From the IMG/VR virus record IMGVR_UViG_3300017989_000003, positions 1 through 64,000 of that record: a DNA stretch of 64,000 bases. One strand, 5' to 3'. Under the pieces are notes generated by a model. That model did no database searches. It was not told the DNA's origin and saw only the letters and a list, made by a program, of their open reading frames with translations. This DNA is from a virus. Shown piece after piece: positions 29,601 to 38,029 of this stretch; within the stretch, counting starts at the first letter, position 1, and each line of letters opens with the position of its first letter. The position numbers and the translations under genes are program-made.

Positions 29601-30010
29601 ATATAGGAATTGGGGATGGTTTTACTCCTTTGTTTACCGGAACATTACCGAATACACCTGTTTTGCCGAATTCTGTGACTGTATTAGTTTGGTGTGAGAA
29701 CAAACAAATGTTACCTCATCAGTCACTTATTCCAGTACAAGTTTTAGCCTATGATGATGGCGCGAATAATATTATTGGAATGGACGATGACCTAGCGCCT
29801 GTATGGGGTACAATAAACTATTTGACGGGTGCTATCACTGTTAATTTTAGTTTTGGTAATATGTGCGTACCAATTTCTGGAGCTAATGTCGTGGTACATT
29901 ACTCGACACAGGTTGACGGAGCACTTCAGGAAATAGGGTGGAATCACTGGAAGAAAAAAGGAAGTAGATTATCCATTTTACGTAATTCAGTTTTATTCTA
30001 TAATGGGTAG
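26687..30010 (+). CDS. gpI/gp7-like baseplate protein with Ig-like and repeated beta domains
   Basis: 1107 residues; ATG 26687. Residues 1-230 contain two Ig-like modules (VEYSINSGLTWNACTP; IVCYYSKDGGYNWWEA). Residues about 235-420 match P2 tail protein I: EITTSLIELLDPLKCPEQYL, NVLGDTLGVRLDG, DIKRRQIASAVLWYKEKGT and SAFEAFFMTLGYKIDVYEV. From about 445 to the end are five copies of the DDGxG...DYxTG domain. P2-type gpI links wedges to fibres, so the C-terminal domain array may form an extended arm; this is inferred. There is no visible enzymatic motif. Confidence 0.8.
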   Translation: MLKIEVTTPNVVNNVVFGENVELSYLLYDASYSLCDLSVEYSINSGLTWNACTPNLLNPLHENPANLTSSPSGVKHFFVWESPTDIPSTGSVRIRIQATNLPSNQAITDLFQVDNIHAIVLVATPDKLQTGSFTIGYTVYNYSGDDADIVCYYSKDGGYNWWEAKEDVSIGDGVENLSTSVDGDTHLFGWDSAEDIPVGSVYVKIEPSNSSTSEIGYSGSSEEFFVNNTTSWLEKKVPFTLFALDPDDVLKFYINILDFERAHNTEITTSLIELLDPLKCPEQYLNVLGDTLGVRLDGEAPTDIKRRQIASAVLWYKEKGTLSAFEAFFMTLGYKIDVYEVTTDGKDCDTDFVSSNWYKTARLRLTFLKYDDDAWIEPWETEELMSLLEEVRPIHDLITTYNWGFDFSEVLLFDDDNEKDVLVDRLSYIADEWINPPLEIELFDAWFGDGILATFAGIIPLPAGVQILPESLQVFATGVGNQPMIGTDDGLGIIDGAYIINGTIDYVTGSIFVLFGVAPDIGAEVTIKYSLDSSYYSYPIDAPHHYYTRDGNSLLVRDRAWLTQVAPFDVTVGVIDSVGTLLPATASRMGVLIDIFQTSSNRKVATVCEYDNGNLRNVENVIHNDINDYLLLANTVGGVPVYGGNLNNNVIPSSVIMSIDELWAYDDGNGVLSGSGNISGVPTDLTGTITYDTGAISVTLNPAPGVAGIPININYKTYEYFVTGTGGAMPAVLYTTDFTNIEPGTVRIFSRDGELASDDTVGNITGSGITGTINYATGAMNLSFASSVLNWNYGVQYRIYPLRVDEGLSRLNRGMQSVIATGDGVSTIFRSTLDPNGVPVSLGSLLSPIPILPGSFYVKSALNSGRSDTTQPFGNVVGSITGTIEWSSGFYELVFAVAPADGEEIVAGWESNYLNLVFEQPFDQSLYNVQVRNSWNTIDSNYDQANSHHYTRDSYNYSYSKPFIGREGHAHNIGIGDGFTPLFTGTLPNTPVLPNSVTVLVWCENKQMLPHQSLIPVQVLAYDDGANNIIGMDDDLAPVWGTINYLTGAITVNFSFGNMCVPISGANVVVHYSTQVDGALQEIGWNHWKKKGSRLSILRNSVLFYNG

Positions 30011-30028
30011 TATATACGGGAGATAAAA

Positions 30029-31174
30029 ATGCAAAGAGTAAACAAAGTAGTAGACTATATTCCATTCAGGGGAATTTTCGAAATTCTTAGGTACAAAGAG
30101 GATGGTAAGACGTTACTACATAAGCCATACCGTGACCCTAACACAATTGTTAATATAGGTCGACAGTTTATTCGCGGTATGCTGGCATCATCATCTACAT
30201 GGAGTAATTTTCCTACTGTAGGAACCTCCTGGGGAGATATGCAGCCATTGGCTAATAACGATTTATTCATAAGTCGTATGAAGCTGGGTATGTCTTCGAT
30301 ATCTGCGTCTCCAGTTGACGAAGAACTTATATCACCTATAGGCGATAATATAGCTAAAGAGAATCTCGCTACTGGTGATGGTGCCACAACGGTGTTTGCT
30401 CCTGCTGCACTTGTTGGCGCTCCTGTTCGGAAGACTTTAGTAATATCAACTTGGGTTAGGTTAACTGCTACAGTAAAAACGTATCTTTATGCGGTGGATG
30501 ACGGCAATGGTAATATTTTTGGCAGCAAAGATGTGTTTGTAACTGGTACTGGTTGGGTATCGACTTCTGTAACAGGAACTATTGATTACACGACCAAGCT
30601 TATAAACTTAACTTATTCCCATGCTCCATGGGCTGGTGATAATATCGATGTGACATATGAGACAGCAGTTACAGCTGTTGACGTATTTGCAGCCGGAGGT
30701 GTTTCTTATAGTAATAATTTCGGTGTTTTACCTATTGGTCATAGGTCGCTTACTATTGTGGCTTCTGGCGGTGGTGGCGGTGGTACTGTAGGATTCGCAT
30801 CTGACGTAGGGTCAGGTATTATCCAGGGAACGTTTTTAATAGGCGGTGTGACACTAGTTAATGTTACTGGAACTATAGAGTACACAACTGGTTCGTTGGT
30901 TCTTAACTTTTCTGTTCCGTTACCGCCAGGTGTTAATTTCGCATTTGGATACCGTGTTGACTGGTCTCATTCTGTATCGACTTACTTTCCTAGTCCATAT
31001 ACCGTAAGGTTTGAAGTCACATTAGGGGCTGCGGACTTTGCTGGCTATAGATTTGCGGAAGAAGGTATTTTTACGGATTCTACGCTAGACTTAATGCTAG
31101 CTAGAAAAGCTTTTACGCCCTTTGAAAAGGGTGTTGGTGAGATAACTGTGTTTAGACATTCTATTCTGTTTTAA
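30029..31174 (+). CDS. Tail/baseplate-associated protein with two copies of the repeated beta domain
   Basis: 381 residues; ATG 30029 after GGGAGAT. The N-terminal 110 residues (VNKVVDYIPFRGIFEILRYK, NTIVNIGRQFIRGMLAS) are unlike known families. Two repeated domains follow, with VDDGNGNIFG...GTIDYTT near 155-200 and SGIIQG...GTIEYTTGSLVLNF near 265-295. The last 70 residues (TVRFEVTLGAADFAGYRFAE, then FEKGVGEITVFRHSILF) resemble phage tail or fibre-attachment ends. Placement between gpI-like and fibre genes suggests an adaptor for the fibre. Confidence 0.55.
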   Translation: MQRVNKVVDYIPFRGIFEILRYKEDGKTLLHKPYRDPNTIVNIGRQFIRGMLASSSTWSNFPTVGTSWGDMQPLANNDLFISRMKLGMSSISASPVDEELISPIGDNIAKENLATGDGATTVFAPAALVGAPVRKTLVISTWVRLTATVKTYLYAVDDGNGNIFGSKDVFVTGTGWVSTSVTGTIDYTTKLINLTYSHAPWAGDNIDVTYETAVTAVDVFAAGGVSYSNNFGVLPIGHRSLTIVASGGGGGGTVGFASDVGSGIIQGTFLIGGVTLVNVTGTIEYTTGSLVLNFSVPLPPGVNFAFGYRVDWSHSVSTYFPSPYTVRFEVTLGAADFAGYRFAEEGIFTDSTLDLMLARKAFTPFEKGVGEITVFRHSILF

Positions 31175-31185
31175 GGGGATTGATT

Positions 31186-34008
31186 ATGACTTTTCCCATT
31201 GCTAGACTTGATTTAACAGCAGCTGGTGGTGAGTTCTGCATAAATAATGGGGTTGATTATTACGGTTCAAATACTCCGTATGATGAGAATTCTGACAACC
31301 ATCCTATACGTACATTAACCGCTAGAACTACGTTAATCGCTAATCGGGTTGACTCTCTTATCGACTTTATAGATAACGCCTTAAATGGTTCTGAAATACG
31401 CGGTAGTAGCGACCCTGGTACGTCTGATGTAACCGATAGTGTAGATACACTTGAGAAATTTTTGGCTGTATCGCATAATGCAGATGGTTCTATAAAGAAA
31501 TCTGCTATTGGTGATATTCACCCTCCTGTTACCGAAGCAGCTGGAAATAGCTCAGCTTTGAAAATTTTTGTTGGTTCTCAGAAAATAAAATTGGAAGCTG
31601 GCATAGGTAACAATAAAGTGGCATATTCTACCGACGCGAGATTTGCTTACTTTGATGCTGTAATAGCTCCTTCTGGCTCACAATCTCGTGTTAATTCACC
31701 AGGAGTATTACCCCCAGCACCTTTTACTTATCACGAGTCGATTCCTTTTGTTGAAGGGATAACTTATTACACTTCTCTGGAAACTGCTCTTGATGCTGGA
31801 GCGAGAAGAATACTAGCATTAGAGGGTACATTTGTTGAGTCTACTTTAACTGGTGTTTACGACCTAGGGAGTAGGGATTTGTATTTGTATGGAATCGAGG
31901 AAGGGGCAGTAGTCGTAAAGTTACCTAATGGTACTACCCAATTCGATAACGGCTCAGTGATTCTGGAGAATATAAAAATTCAGGCTATAAGTGGAACAGC
32001 TACTGTTTCTATTACAGGAGCTAATGACTTAAAAATGTATTCATCAGTTGGAGATGCGAATACCGTGTTGTCGGTTGCATCTGGCAGGTGTGAAATAAAC
32101 GACTCTGAGGTACGTAAATTATCTCTTAATAGTTCAAGTAATTGTACTATTACGGCATCATCGTTATTTACTGTGGTAGCCACTAATATTGATACAACTG
32201 TATTTACGAATTGTGGGATAGGTGACATCACCTTTTTTGGAACTGCTAATTTTGTTAATTTTGTAGACACAGCTATTTATGTCTATAGTTCTGATTTGGC
32301 GTTAGCTACCGCGTATTTTAAGTTTGACAAATGTTATATAGAGGTAATGTTAGCGGGTAAGTCTGACTTCTTTTCATTTCTTACGTGTAATATAATAACT
32401 AGTTTGACTTTTGTTACGGCTATAACGAACGTGATAATGAGTAATTGCGACGTTGATGCAACTGTATCGTTTGCTGGTGATGTTACTGCATTGATTTTGG
32501 ATAATAACGTATTTAACGATACTGTGTCGAATGCGGCGTTAATGTCAATAAACTACTTTAGGTTCGATACGAACACGTTTAACGCAGTTGTTTCTATAGT
32601 TAGATTACTCAATGGGTCAGTGTCTGGTAATGCATTTAACAATGATTTCGAGTGTACTGACTGGATATCAGATGTAGATTTTTCCGGCAATGATTTTGCT
32701 TCTGACTTTTTATTTGATTGTGACCTATCGAATATAGTACTAAATGGGAATGACTTTGCTGAGGGTATTAAGTTTGTAAAGTCTGGAAGTTCAATTGACA
32801 GTCTGTCTATTGGTGACAATAAGCTTAATGACAAATACATCGGAGTTTCGGGGTTGGGATGGGTCGATAGCGCTACAAATGTGATTATTCACGATATATT
32901 TGACCTCCTAGGTGTGTATTTTCTAGGAGATGCTGTCACTGGAGAGACTATAAGTTTGTTTACTGTTAGGAATTGTGTTATAACGAATCCAAATGTTAAC
33001 GAAGGTATTGTGTTGGCTAATGTAGCGGATATTAGCTCGATAAATATTGATGCAGTTAGCCTTAACACTAGTGTTACAGGAGCGTGTCGTATAATAATTA
33101 GCTCTGTAGCTAATCTGTACACAACATGGAGTGATATCTACATTACTAACACTACACATAATGGTGCTCCAGCGGCTAGTGCGCACATTATTGACCTTAA
33201 CGAGGTAGTTGAACTCTATAATTATCATATTCTGAATTGTAGCGGTCTTAACTCGCATATTAGTGTAAGTACTTACTACAGTGGTGTAGTGCAGCCTAGA
33301 GTGTTATCTCAGCATAACGTTGATGGGTGTTTTAATTGCGCTTACTACGTGGATTTTGCGGGAGTTCCTGCACATTCTGGAAATCATCTGGCTATGGCTA
33401 ACATTATAATGAGCTCGTGTAGGTATTTGGATAATCTTACGTATTTCTTCAAAGCTGACGTAACTGATGTATTTGAACAAAGTTACTTAACTGGAGACTT
33501 TTCAGATATATCAGGTACATTTGATATTACTGATAGTCAGAGTCCTATTAATTTGAATTTTGCAAATGTTGTCAATGTTAATCTGGACATTTCTGATATA
33601 AAAGTTATTGCGATGCTGGGAGACGCTACAATTACGAATCACGCGTTTTTGATGCGGCATATTAATTCCGATGCGGTGTTAACTAATATTTCGATAAATG
33701 ACATACATGTAATGATTCGAGATGATTGGACAGGTATAGAAACATGTCTTGTAAGTCATGACAGGACTGTTGGTGCGGCTGCTCCAGAGTCTTTATGGTT
33801 TATGAGAGAATGTCACGTTCAGCGTAAGTACGGCTCCACTACGTATAATATAGGAACGTTTGCTTTTGCTGTTAATACAGCTGCTGCGGCAAAGAAAAGA
33901 TACTTTTCTGGGTATGATGTAGCGGGGTTAGGTGCTCCTCTTTATGCTGAAGACGAGACTGGCTCAACTAACAAGGCTTACCTCATGAATTTGTATGTCT
34001 TCCCATAA
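31186..34008 (+). CDS. Tail fibre/spike with right-handed beta-helix
   Basis: 940 residues from ATG 31186, preceded by AAGGGGAT; an upstream TTG is less likely. The N-terminal 230 residues include a helical trimer-like stretch (RTLTARTTLIANRVDSLIDF) and a linker. From about 230 to 800 the sequence is a long run of short strands with N/S/G turns (SGRCEINDSEVRKLSLNSSS, NNVFNDTVSNAALM, SGNAFNNDFECTDW), the pattern of a pectate-lyase-type parallel beta-helix. No catalytic set was recognised. As the last gene of the tail module it is the best candidate for host-surface binding or depolymerising fibre. No tail-fibre chaperone follows. Confidence 0.6.
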   Translation: MTFPIARLDLTAAGGEFCINNGVDYYGSNTPYDENSDNHPIRTLTARTTLIANRVDSLIDFIDNALNGSEIRGSSDPGTSDVTDSVDTLEKFLAVSHNADGSIKKSAIGDIHPPVTEAAGNSSALKIFVGSQKIKLEAGIGNNKVAYSTDARFAYFDAVIAPSGSQSRVNSPGVLPPAPFTYHESIPFVEGITYYTSLETALDAGARRILALEGTFVESTLTGVYDLGSRDLYLYGIEEGAVVVKLPNGTTQFDNGSVILENIKIQAISGTATVSITGANDLKMYSSVGDANTVLSVASGRCEINDSEVRKLSLNSSSNCTITASSLFTVVATNIDTTVFTNCGIGDITFFGTANFVNFVDTAIYVYSSDLALATAYFKFDKCYIEVMLAGKSDFFSFLTCNIITSLTFVTAITNVIMSNCDVDATVSFAGDVTALILDNNVFNDTVSNAALMSINYFRFDTNTFNAVVSIVRLLNGSVSGNAFNNDFECTDWISDVDFSGNDFASDFLFDCDLSNIVLNGNDFAEGIKFVKSGSSIDSLSIGDNKLNDKYIGVSGLGWVDSATNVIIHDIFDLLGVYFLGDAVTGETISLFTVRNCVITNPNVNEGIVLANVADISSINIDAVSLNTSVTGACRIIISSVANLYTTWSDIYITNTTHNGAPAASAHIIDLNEVVELYNYHILNCSGLNSHISVSTYYSGVVQPRVLSQHNVDGCFNCAYYVDFAGVPAHSGNHLAMANIIMSSCRYLDNLTYFFKADVTDVFEQSYLTGDFSDISGTFDITDSQSPINLNFANVVNVNLDISDIKVIAMLGDATITNHAFLMRHINSDAVLTNISINDIHVMIRDDWTGIETCLVSHDRTVGAAAPESLWFMRECHVQRKYGSTTYNIGTFAFAVNTAAAAKKRYFSGYDVAGLGAPLYAEDETGSTNKAYLMNLYVFP

Positions 34009-34103
34009 TTGTAAAGTAAAAATTTTACATAATTTTTGCAAAAAGTGCTTGACAACACCCTGTTAACGGATTATACTCTATGTAAAACATAAGAGGATTT
34101 TAT
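34009..34103 (+). promoter_or_regulatory. Strong sigma70-type promoter with upstream palindrome
   Basis: TTGACA (34049-34054), a 17-bp spacer and TATACT (34072-34077) match the sigma70 consensus very closely. Immediately upstream lies the perfect palindrome TTTTTGCAAAAA (34033-34044) and an AT-rich self-complementary stretch GTAAAAATTTTAC (34016-34028), possible operator or weak terminator of the fibre gene. It faces the replication module, so this is likely an early or host-polymerase promoter. Confidence 0.75.
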
Positions 34104-34517
34104 ATGTCGTTAACTGCTAGGAAATTTAACAAATTGGTAGAAAAAGCTAAAAAAGACGAGGATGTTCTTGTTCGGTCTACGCATGAGTCTGCCGTATTAT
34201 ACGGAGTTTCATACAAGGATATGTCTCGAATAAGAAGTAAAGTTCGTTTTATCGTGGGAACAGTTAAGAGTGTAGAGCATTTGAGAGAGTTGGATAAGAA
34301 GCGGCGTATTAACCGTATTGAGAGAAATTTACAAGGTGTTAACGAAACATACCCTGGTATGTTAGCTTATATCTACACTGGTGAGGTTCTCGCGGCTATA
34401 GGTAGAAAATATAATATATCAAGGCAACGTGTCCATCAAATTAAGACGCAACTCGACGAGCTTATCGAAGAGAAGGGTCTTGTCTACGTACGTCATAATG
34501 TAATTTACAAAAAGTAA
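34104..34517 (+). CDS. HTH DNA-binding protein (sigma region 4-like)
   Basis: 137 residues; ATG 34104 after AAGAGG. The C-terminal third has GEVLAAIGRKYNISRQRVHQ followed by IKTQLDELIEE, the classic helix-turn-helix of sigma region 4 or LuxR-type regulators (x-AxxxxISxQRVxQI). The first 85 residues are basic and helical without a region 2 signature, so it is not a complete sigma factor. As first gene behind the promoter at 34.05 kb it may control the module or redirect host RNA polymerase; this is inference. Confidence 0.6.
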   Translation: MSLTARKFNKLVEKAKKDEDVLVRSTHESAVLYGVSYKDMSRIRSKVRFIVGTVKSVEHLRELDKKRRINRIERNLQGVNETYPGMLAYIYTGEVLAAIGRKYNISRQRVHQIKTQLDELIEEKGLVYVRHNVIYKK

Positions 34518-34523
34518 CTAACA

Positions 34524-36056
34524 ATGCAGAAGAATAAGTACAAATTTAGTGTCGGAGCGGCTACGACTAAGCTTACGCGTGGTGACCATCGTGTAGTTAA
34601 TCGGTGTTTACGGGTTTTGAAAGATGATAAGTATGATAGAAAATTTGGAGGCGGAGGTCTCTCATACGTTAGTTTTTTCAATATAGAGAAGAAGAGTTTT
34701 CCGACGGGTTTACTTCTTTATGTTACGGAGTTTCTTAAGAAACATGTCGATAATGTGTCTATAACCATTAATGATACTGTCGTAAAGCCAGAATTGGGTT
34801 CTATTGACAAAGATATCCTTCCTGGAATAACTCTTTATGATTATCAGGTAGCTACAGCTAATAAAGCTCTAGAATGTCAAAGGGGTACAATTATTGCTGC
34901 TACTGGTTCTGGTAAGACTGTAATAATGATGGCTATTCTGGCTGAGTTGTCATTCCATAAACTGAAAACTCTTATCATAGTCCCAACGACGAATATATTG
35001 CTTAATACAGCCCAAAATATTAGAGATAAGCTTGATATAGATGTGGGTATGTACGGCGATAAATTTCACGATATTAAGGATGTTACGGTAATAACAAACC
35101 AATCTCTTGATGCTTATCTCAGGGGTAGCCATTATAAATCAAATCTTCCTATATTCGAAGCTAAAGTATCGCTTGCTCGAGATGACGCCTTAGGAAAATA
35201 TGTAGCTAGCTGTGACGCTATTATGGTAGATGAGGTTCACTTATCTACTGCACCAGCGTGGTATAATGCGTGTATGCTTTGTAATGGCTGGTTTAGGATA
35301 GGTTTAACTGGTACTGTGGATAGTACAAATGAGGAAAGAATGTTCAGGTTAAGAGCAGCTACCGGTGATATTATAACTGAAATAACTGCTGATAGTCTTA
35401 TAAATTCAGGTCATTTGGCTAAGCCGTATATCCACGCTGTGATTGACCAAGAAGTTTATAGTGGGTACAATATCCCTGATTTTACAGTAGACCTAGATGG
35501 TGGAGCTTTCTACCATAAATTATACAATTTGTCTACAGTCGAGAATGTACAGTATAACACTAAAATTGTTGATTTAATCGAGGTTTTGTATACTTATGGT
35601 CAGGCTGTGTTGATACTCACAAATCGTAAAAAGCAATTAAGTTTATTGTCTCAGTTACTAAGTGAGCGCGATATTGAGTTTTTTATGTTAAGTGGCGATA
35701 CACCGTTAGGTGTACGTGCTGAGGCTGTTGAGGTTGTTGAGCGCGACGGACATGGTGTAATTCTAGCTACTAAGATATTCGATATAGGCGTGGATATTCC
35801 TGCATTAAATTCGGTAATACTTACAGCTGGTGGAAGGGCTGAGATATCCACAAGACAGAGAATAGGTAGGGGGTTAAGAGCGAAACCAGGTGAGAATGTA
35901 GTACATATTTACGATTTTATGAATGTATCACACACATTGTTGGCAAAACATTCTCTACAGCGTTGGGAGATATATGAGGCAGAGAAGTTTACGATTATTC
36001 CTGAAGATAACTTCGAAGAAATGCTGGATGATATTAGAGGATTAACAGATGGATAG
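34524..36056 (+). CDS. UvsW-like superfamily 2 DNA helicase
   Basis: 510 residues; ATG 34524 has only a weak upstream site. Motif I ATGSGKT (about 126-132), motif II DEVH (236-239), motif III LTGT (261-264), and in the second RecA domain DIGVDIPALNSVIL then QRIGRGLRAKPG (motif VI) are all present. The N-terminal 100 residues are a small extra domain, as in T4 UvsW. UvsW-type helicases branch-migrate recombination and stalled-fork structures and unwind R-loops. It overlaps the next gene by 8 nt. Confidence 0.85.
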   Translation: MQKNKYKFSVGAATTKLTRGDHRVVNRCLRVLKDDKYDRKFGGGGLSYVSFFNIEKKSFPTGLLLYVTEFLKKHVDNVSITINDTVVKPELGSIDKDILPGITLYDYQVATANKALECQRGTIIAATGSGKTVIMMAILAELSFHKLKTLIIVPTTNILLNTAQNIRDKLDIDVGMYGDKFHDIKDVTVITNQSLDAYLRGSHYKSNLPIFEAKVSLARDDALGKYVASCDAIMVDEVHLSTAPAWYNACMLCNGWFRIGLTGTVDSTNEERMFRLRAATGDIITEITADSLINSGHLAKPYIHAVIDQEVYSGYNIPDFTVDLDGGAFYHKLYNLSTVENVQYNTKIVDLIEVLYTYGQAVLILTNRKKQLSLLSQLLSERDIEFFMLSGDTPLGVRAEAVEVVERDGHGVILATKIFDIGVDIPALNSVILTAGGRAEISTRQRIGRGLRAKPGENVVHIYDFMNVSHTLLAKHSLQRWEIYEAEKFTIIPEDNFEEMLDDIRGLTDG

Positions 36057-36657
36057 GAAGTTGCTGAGTACTATACGTAGTGCTGCTTTTGCGTATTGTG
36101 AATGCTCAGATAAGTATTTTGGGCATGGAGTGCGCAATATGCGCGATGATTCTGTTAAGATTAAATATTTCTCAGATGTTTCGGAATATTGCATCGAGAA
36201 CTTAATTGATGTAGCTCTATTTGTTGAAGCTCAGTTTTATTGTCTTACTGATTTTTTCAAAAGTAAAGGTGTCAGGAGTCTACCAGTTAATACCATAAAT
36301 GATAGTGCTAAAGCTATCGAGAGATATAACCGGTTTTTATCCGATAATCTGGAAATAAGTGGTACTTACTCACAGTCTGAGAAATCTTTAGTTAACGACG
36401 ACCCTGACAAAAATAGCCAGAAGTTAGCTTTGTTTGAGTATGTATTATCTTTACTACGTGGTAATAGTAAAGTTAAGTCTGCTAAGATAGCGCAAAATAT
36501 TTATAGCAAATTTAAGGTGACAATAGACAGAGATACTGCGCTAGATGTTATTACGAAAGTATGCCCCACTATGGTTAGTAATATTACGTTTGAAGATGGG
36601 TGGGATTGGGAAGATTTGCGCCAATTTCTTATTGACCTAGGAGTTTTACATGGATAA
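36049..36657 (+). CDS. Unknown replication-module protein between two helicases
   Basis: 202 residues; overlaps both neighbours by 8 nt (starts 36049, ends 36657), so it is translationally coupled to the UvsW-like and DnaB-like helicases. It is mixed helical with no recognised domain. The C-terminal part (VCPTMVSNITFEDGWDWEDL, then RQFLIDLGVLHG) looks like a compact helical end. In T4 the helicase loader gp59 is about this size, and a loader role is possible here, but sequence support is lacking; I cannot name it. Confidence 0.45.
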   Translation: MDRKLLSTIRSAAFAYCECSDKYFGHGVRNMRDDSVKIKYFSDVSEYCIENLIDVALFVEAQFYCLTDFFKSKGVRSLPVNTINDSAKAIERYNRFLSDNLEISGTYSQSEKSLVNDDPDKNSQKLALFEYVLSLLRGNSKVKSAKIAQNIYSKFKVTIDRDTALDVITKVCPTMVSNITFEDGWDWEDLRQFLIDLGVLHG

Positions 36658-38029
36658 GTTTAACAAAAAGTTTCAAAATCATGTGGTTAGTACGATACTT
36701 AAGTCATATAGAGCAGCAGCAGCTATATTACCAATAATTGAGACGAGATACTTTGAATATGATGGCAATAGACTATTAGTACGTGAACTAAAAGAATACT
36801 ATAAGATATACAGGACTTTGCCGTCTAAAGCAACTCTTAGTCAGGTAATGGACGATACATACCATGAGCATATTCGAAAGCTGTTTAAGAAAAAAATACC
36901 TGATGTTGATATTGTAGTGGCTGAGGTTAAAGAGTTTATAAATTTTCAAAATGCACGTGAGGCGTTTTATAAGGGAGCAGAGTTAATTGAGCGTGGGGAT
37001 ATCGATGGTGTTTTTCCACTTATGAGGACAGCTTTTTCCAATAGAAGTAATAGCGTTACAGGACATGGAACTTCAGGTAGTTTTTTCAAGAAGCAATTAC
37101 TCTCGAATATCATTGAAATTACAGTAATGGACACTGAAAAGGTTGTCCCTACTGGGTTCACACATCTAGATGAAACTATGAACGGGGGATTGCATCCAGG
37201 CGAGCTTGGTGTGATTATGGGTAGGCTAAAACTTGGTAAGTCGTTTTTCCTTCTGAATGTTGCATTTAATGCTGCTAGTTTCTTGGGTGGATTGAATGTA
37301 GTGCATTATACTCTAGAGAACTCTAGATGGAAGACACTAAGACGGTATTATAGGAGGCTTATTCATCAATCTGAAATAACTATGGAAGAGGAAGACGTTA
37401 TTCGAGAACGAATGGATTTATGTTTTACAGGGGATGTGTACGTTCAGCAGTTTCCTACGAAGAAAGCTTCTGTTTCGAGTTTATACTCGCATATGGACTA
37501 TCTAATAGGCGACGTAGGATTTAACCCTGATTTGATAGTGGTTGACTATGCTGACTTGCTTAAACCAGAGCGCGGTGTTGGTGAGAAAAGATTTGAGTTA
37601 AGCGCTATATTTGAGGATTTGCGGGCTATGGCTATTGAATTTGATGTACCAATATGGACTGCTACTCAAACTCGACGTCTTGGGCATAGTAAGTGGCTTG
37701 TTGACGCCGATGATGCGTCGGAGAGTTACGAAAAGCCACAAATAGCTGATGTATTTGTTACAATGTCACGTACTCCAGAAGAAAAAGCTAATCATCAGAT
37801 ACGTCTTAATTGTGCGGCTATGCGTGACTCTCCTAGCGACAAGGTAATTATGGTACATACGGACTATAGAAAGTCGCTGATGTACACAACAGATGTTGCA
37901 GATGTCGAAGAACTTGCAGAGAAAGAAGCACAGGAAAAAGAAAATTATGAGAAACGGCGAAGATTTAAGAAAACTGATTCCAGAACTGTCGGTGAAGAAT
38001 TATCCAAAAAGCGCAAGAATAAGCAGTAA
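36650..38029 (+). CDS. Replicative DNA helicase (DnaB/T4 gp41-like)
   Basis: 459 residues; ATG 36650. Walker A GRLKLGKS (191-198) follows PTGFTHLDETMNGGLHPGEL, the standard DnaB-type entry. Walker B is DLIVVDYADLL (D299). WTATQTRR near 345 is the equivalent of the conserved T-Q helicase motif. The N-terminal 150 residues are helical, shorter than bacterial DnaB and more like gp41. The C-terminal 50 residues are charged and overlap the primase start. It unwinds the fork 5'-3' and pairs with the primase encoded immediately downstream. Confidence 0.9.
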   Translation: MDKFNKKFQNHVVSTILKSYRAAAAILPIIETRYFEYDGNRLLVRELKEYYKIYRTLPSKATLSQVMDDTYHEHIRKLFKKKIPDVDIVVAEVKEFINFQNAREAFYKGAELIERGDIDGVFPLMRTAFSNRSNSVTGHGTSGSFFKKQLLSNIIEITVMDTEKVVPTGFTHLDETMNGGLHPGELGVIMGRLKLGKSFFLLNVAFNAASFLGGLNVVHYTLENSRWKTLRRYYRRLIHQSEITMEEEDVIRERMDLCFTGDVYVQQFPTKKASVSSLYSHMDYLIGDVGFNPDLIVVDYADLLKPERGVGEKRFELSAIFEDLRAMAIEFDVPIWTATQTRRLGHSKWLVDADDASESYEKPQIADVFVTMSRTPEEKANHQIRLNCAAMRDSPSDKVIMVHTDYRKSLMYTTDVADVEELAEKEAQEKENYEKRRRFKKTDSRTVGEELSKKRKNKQ

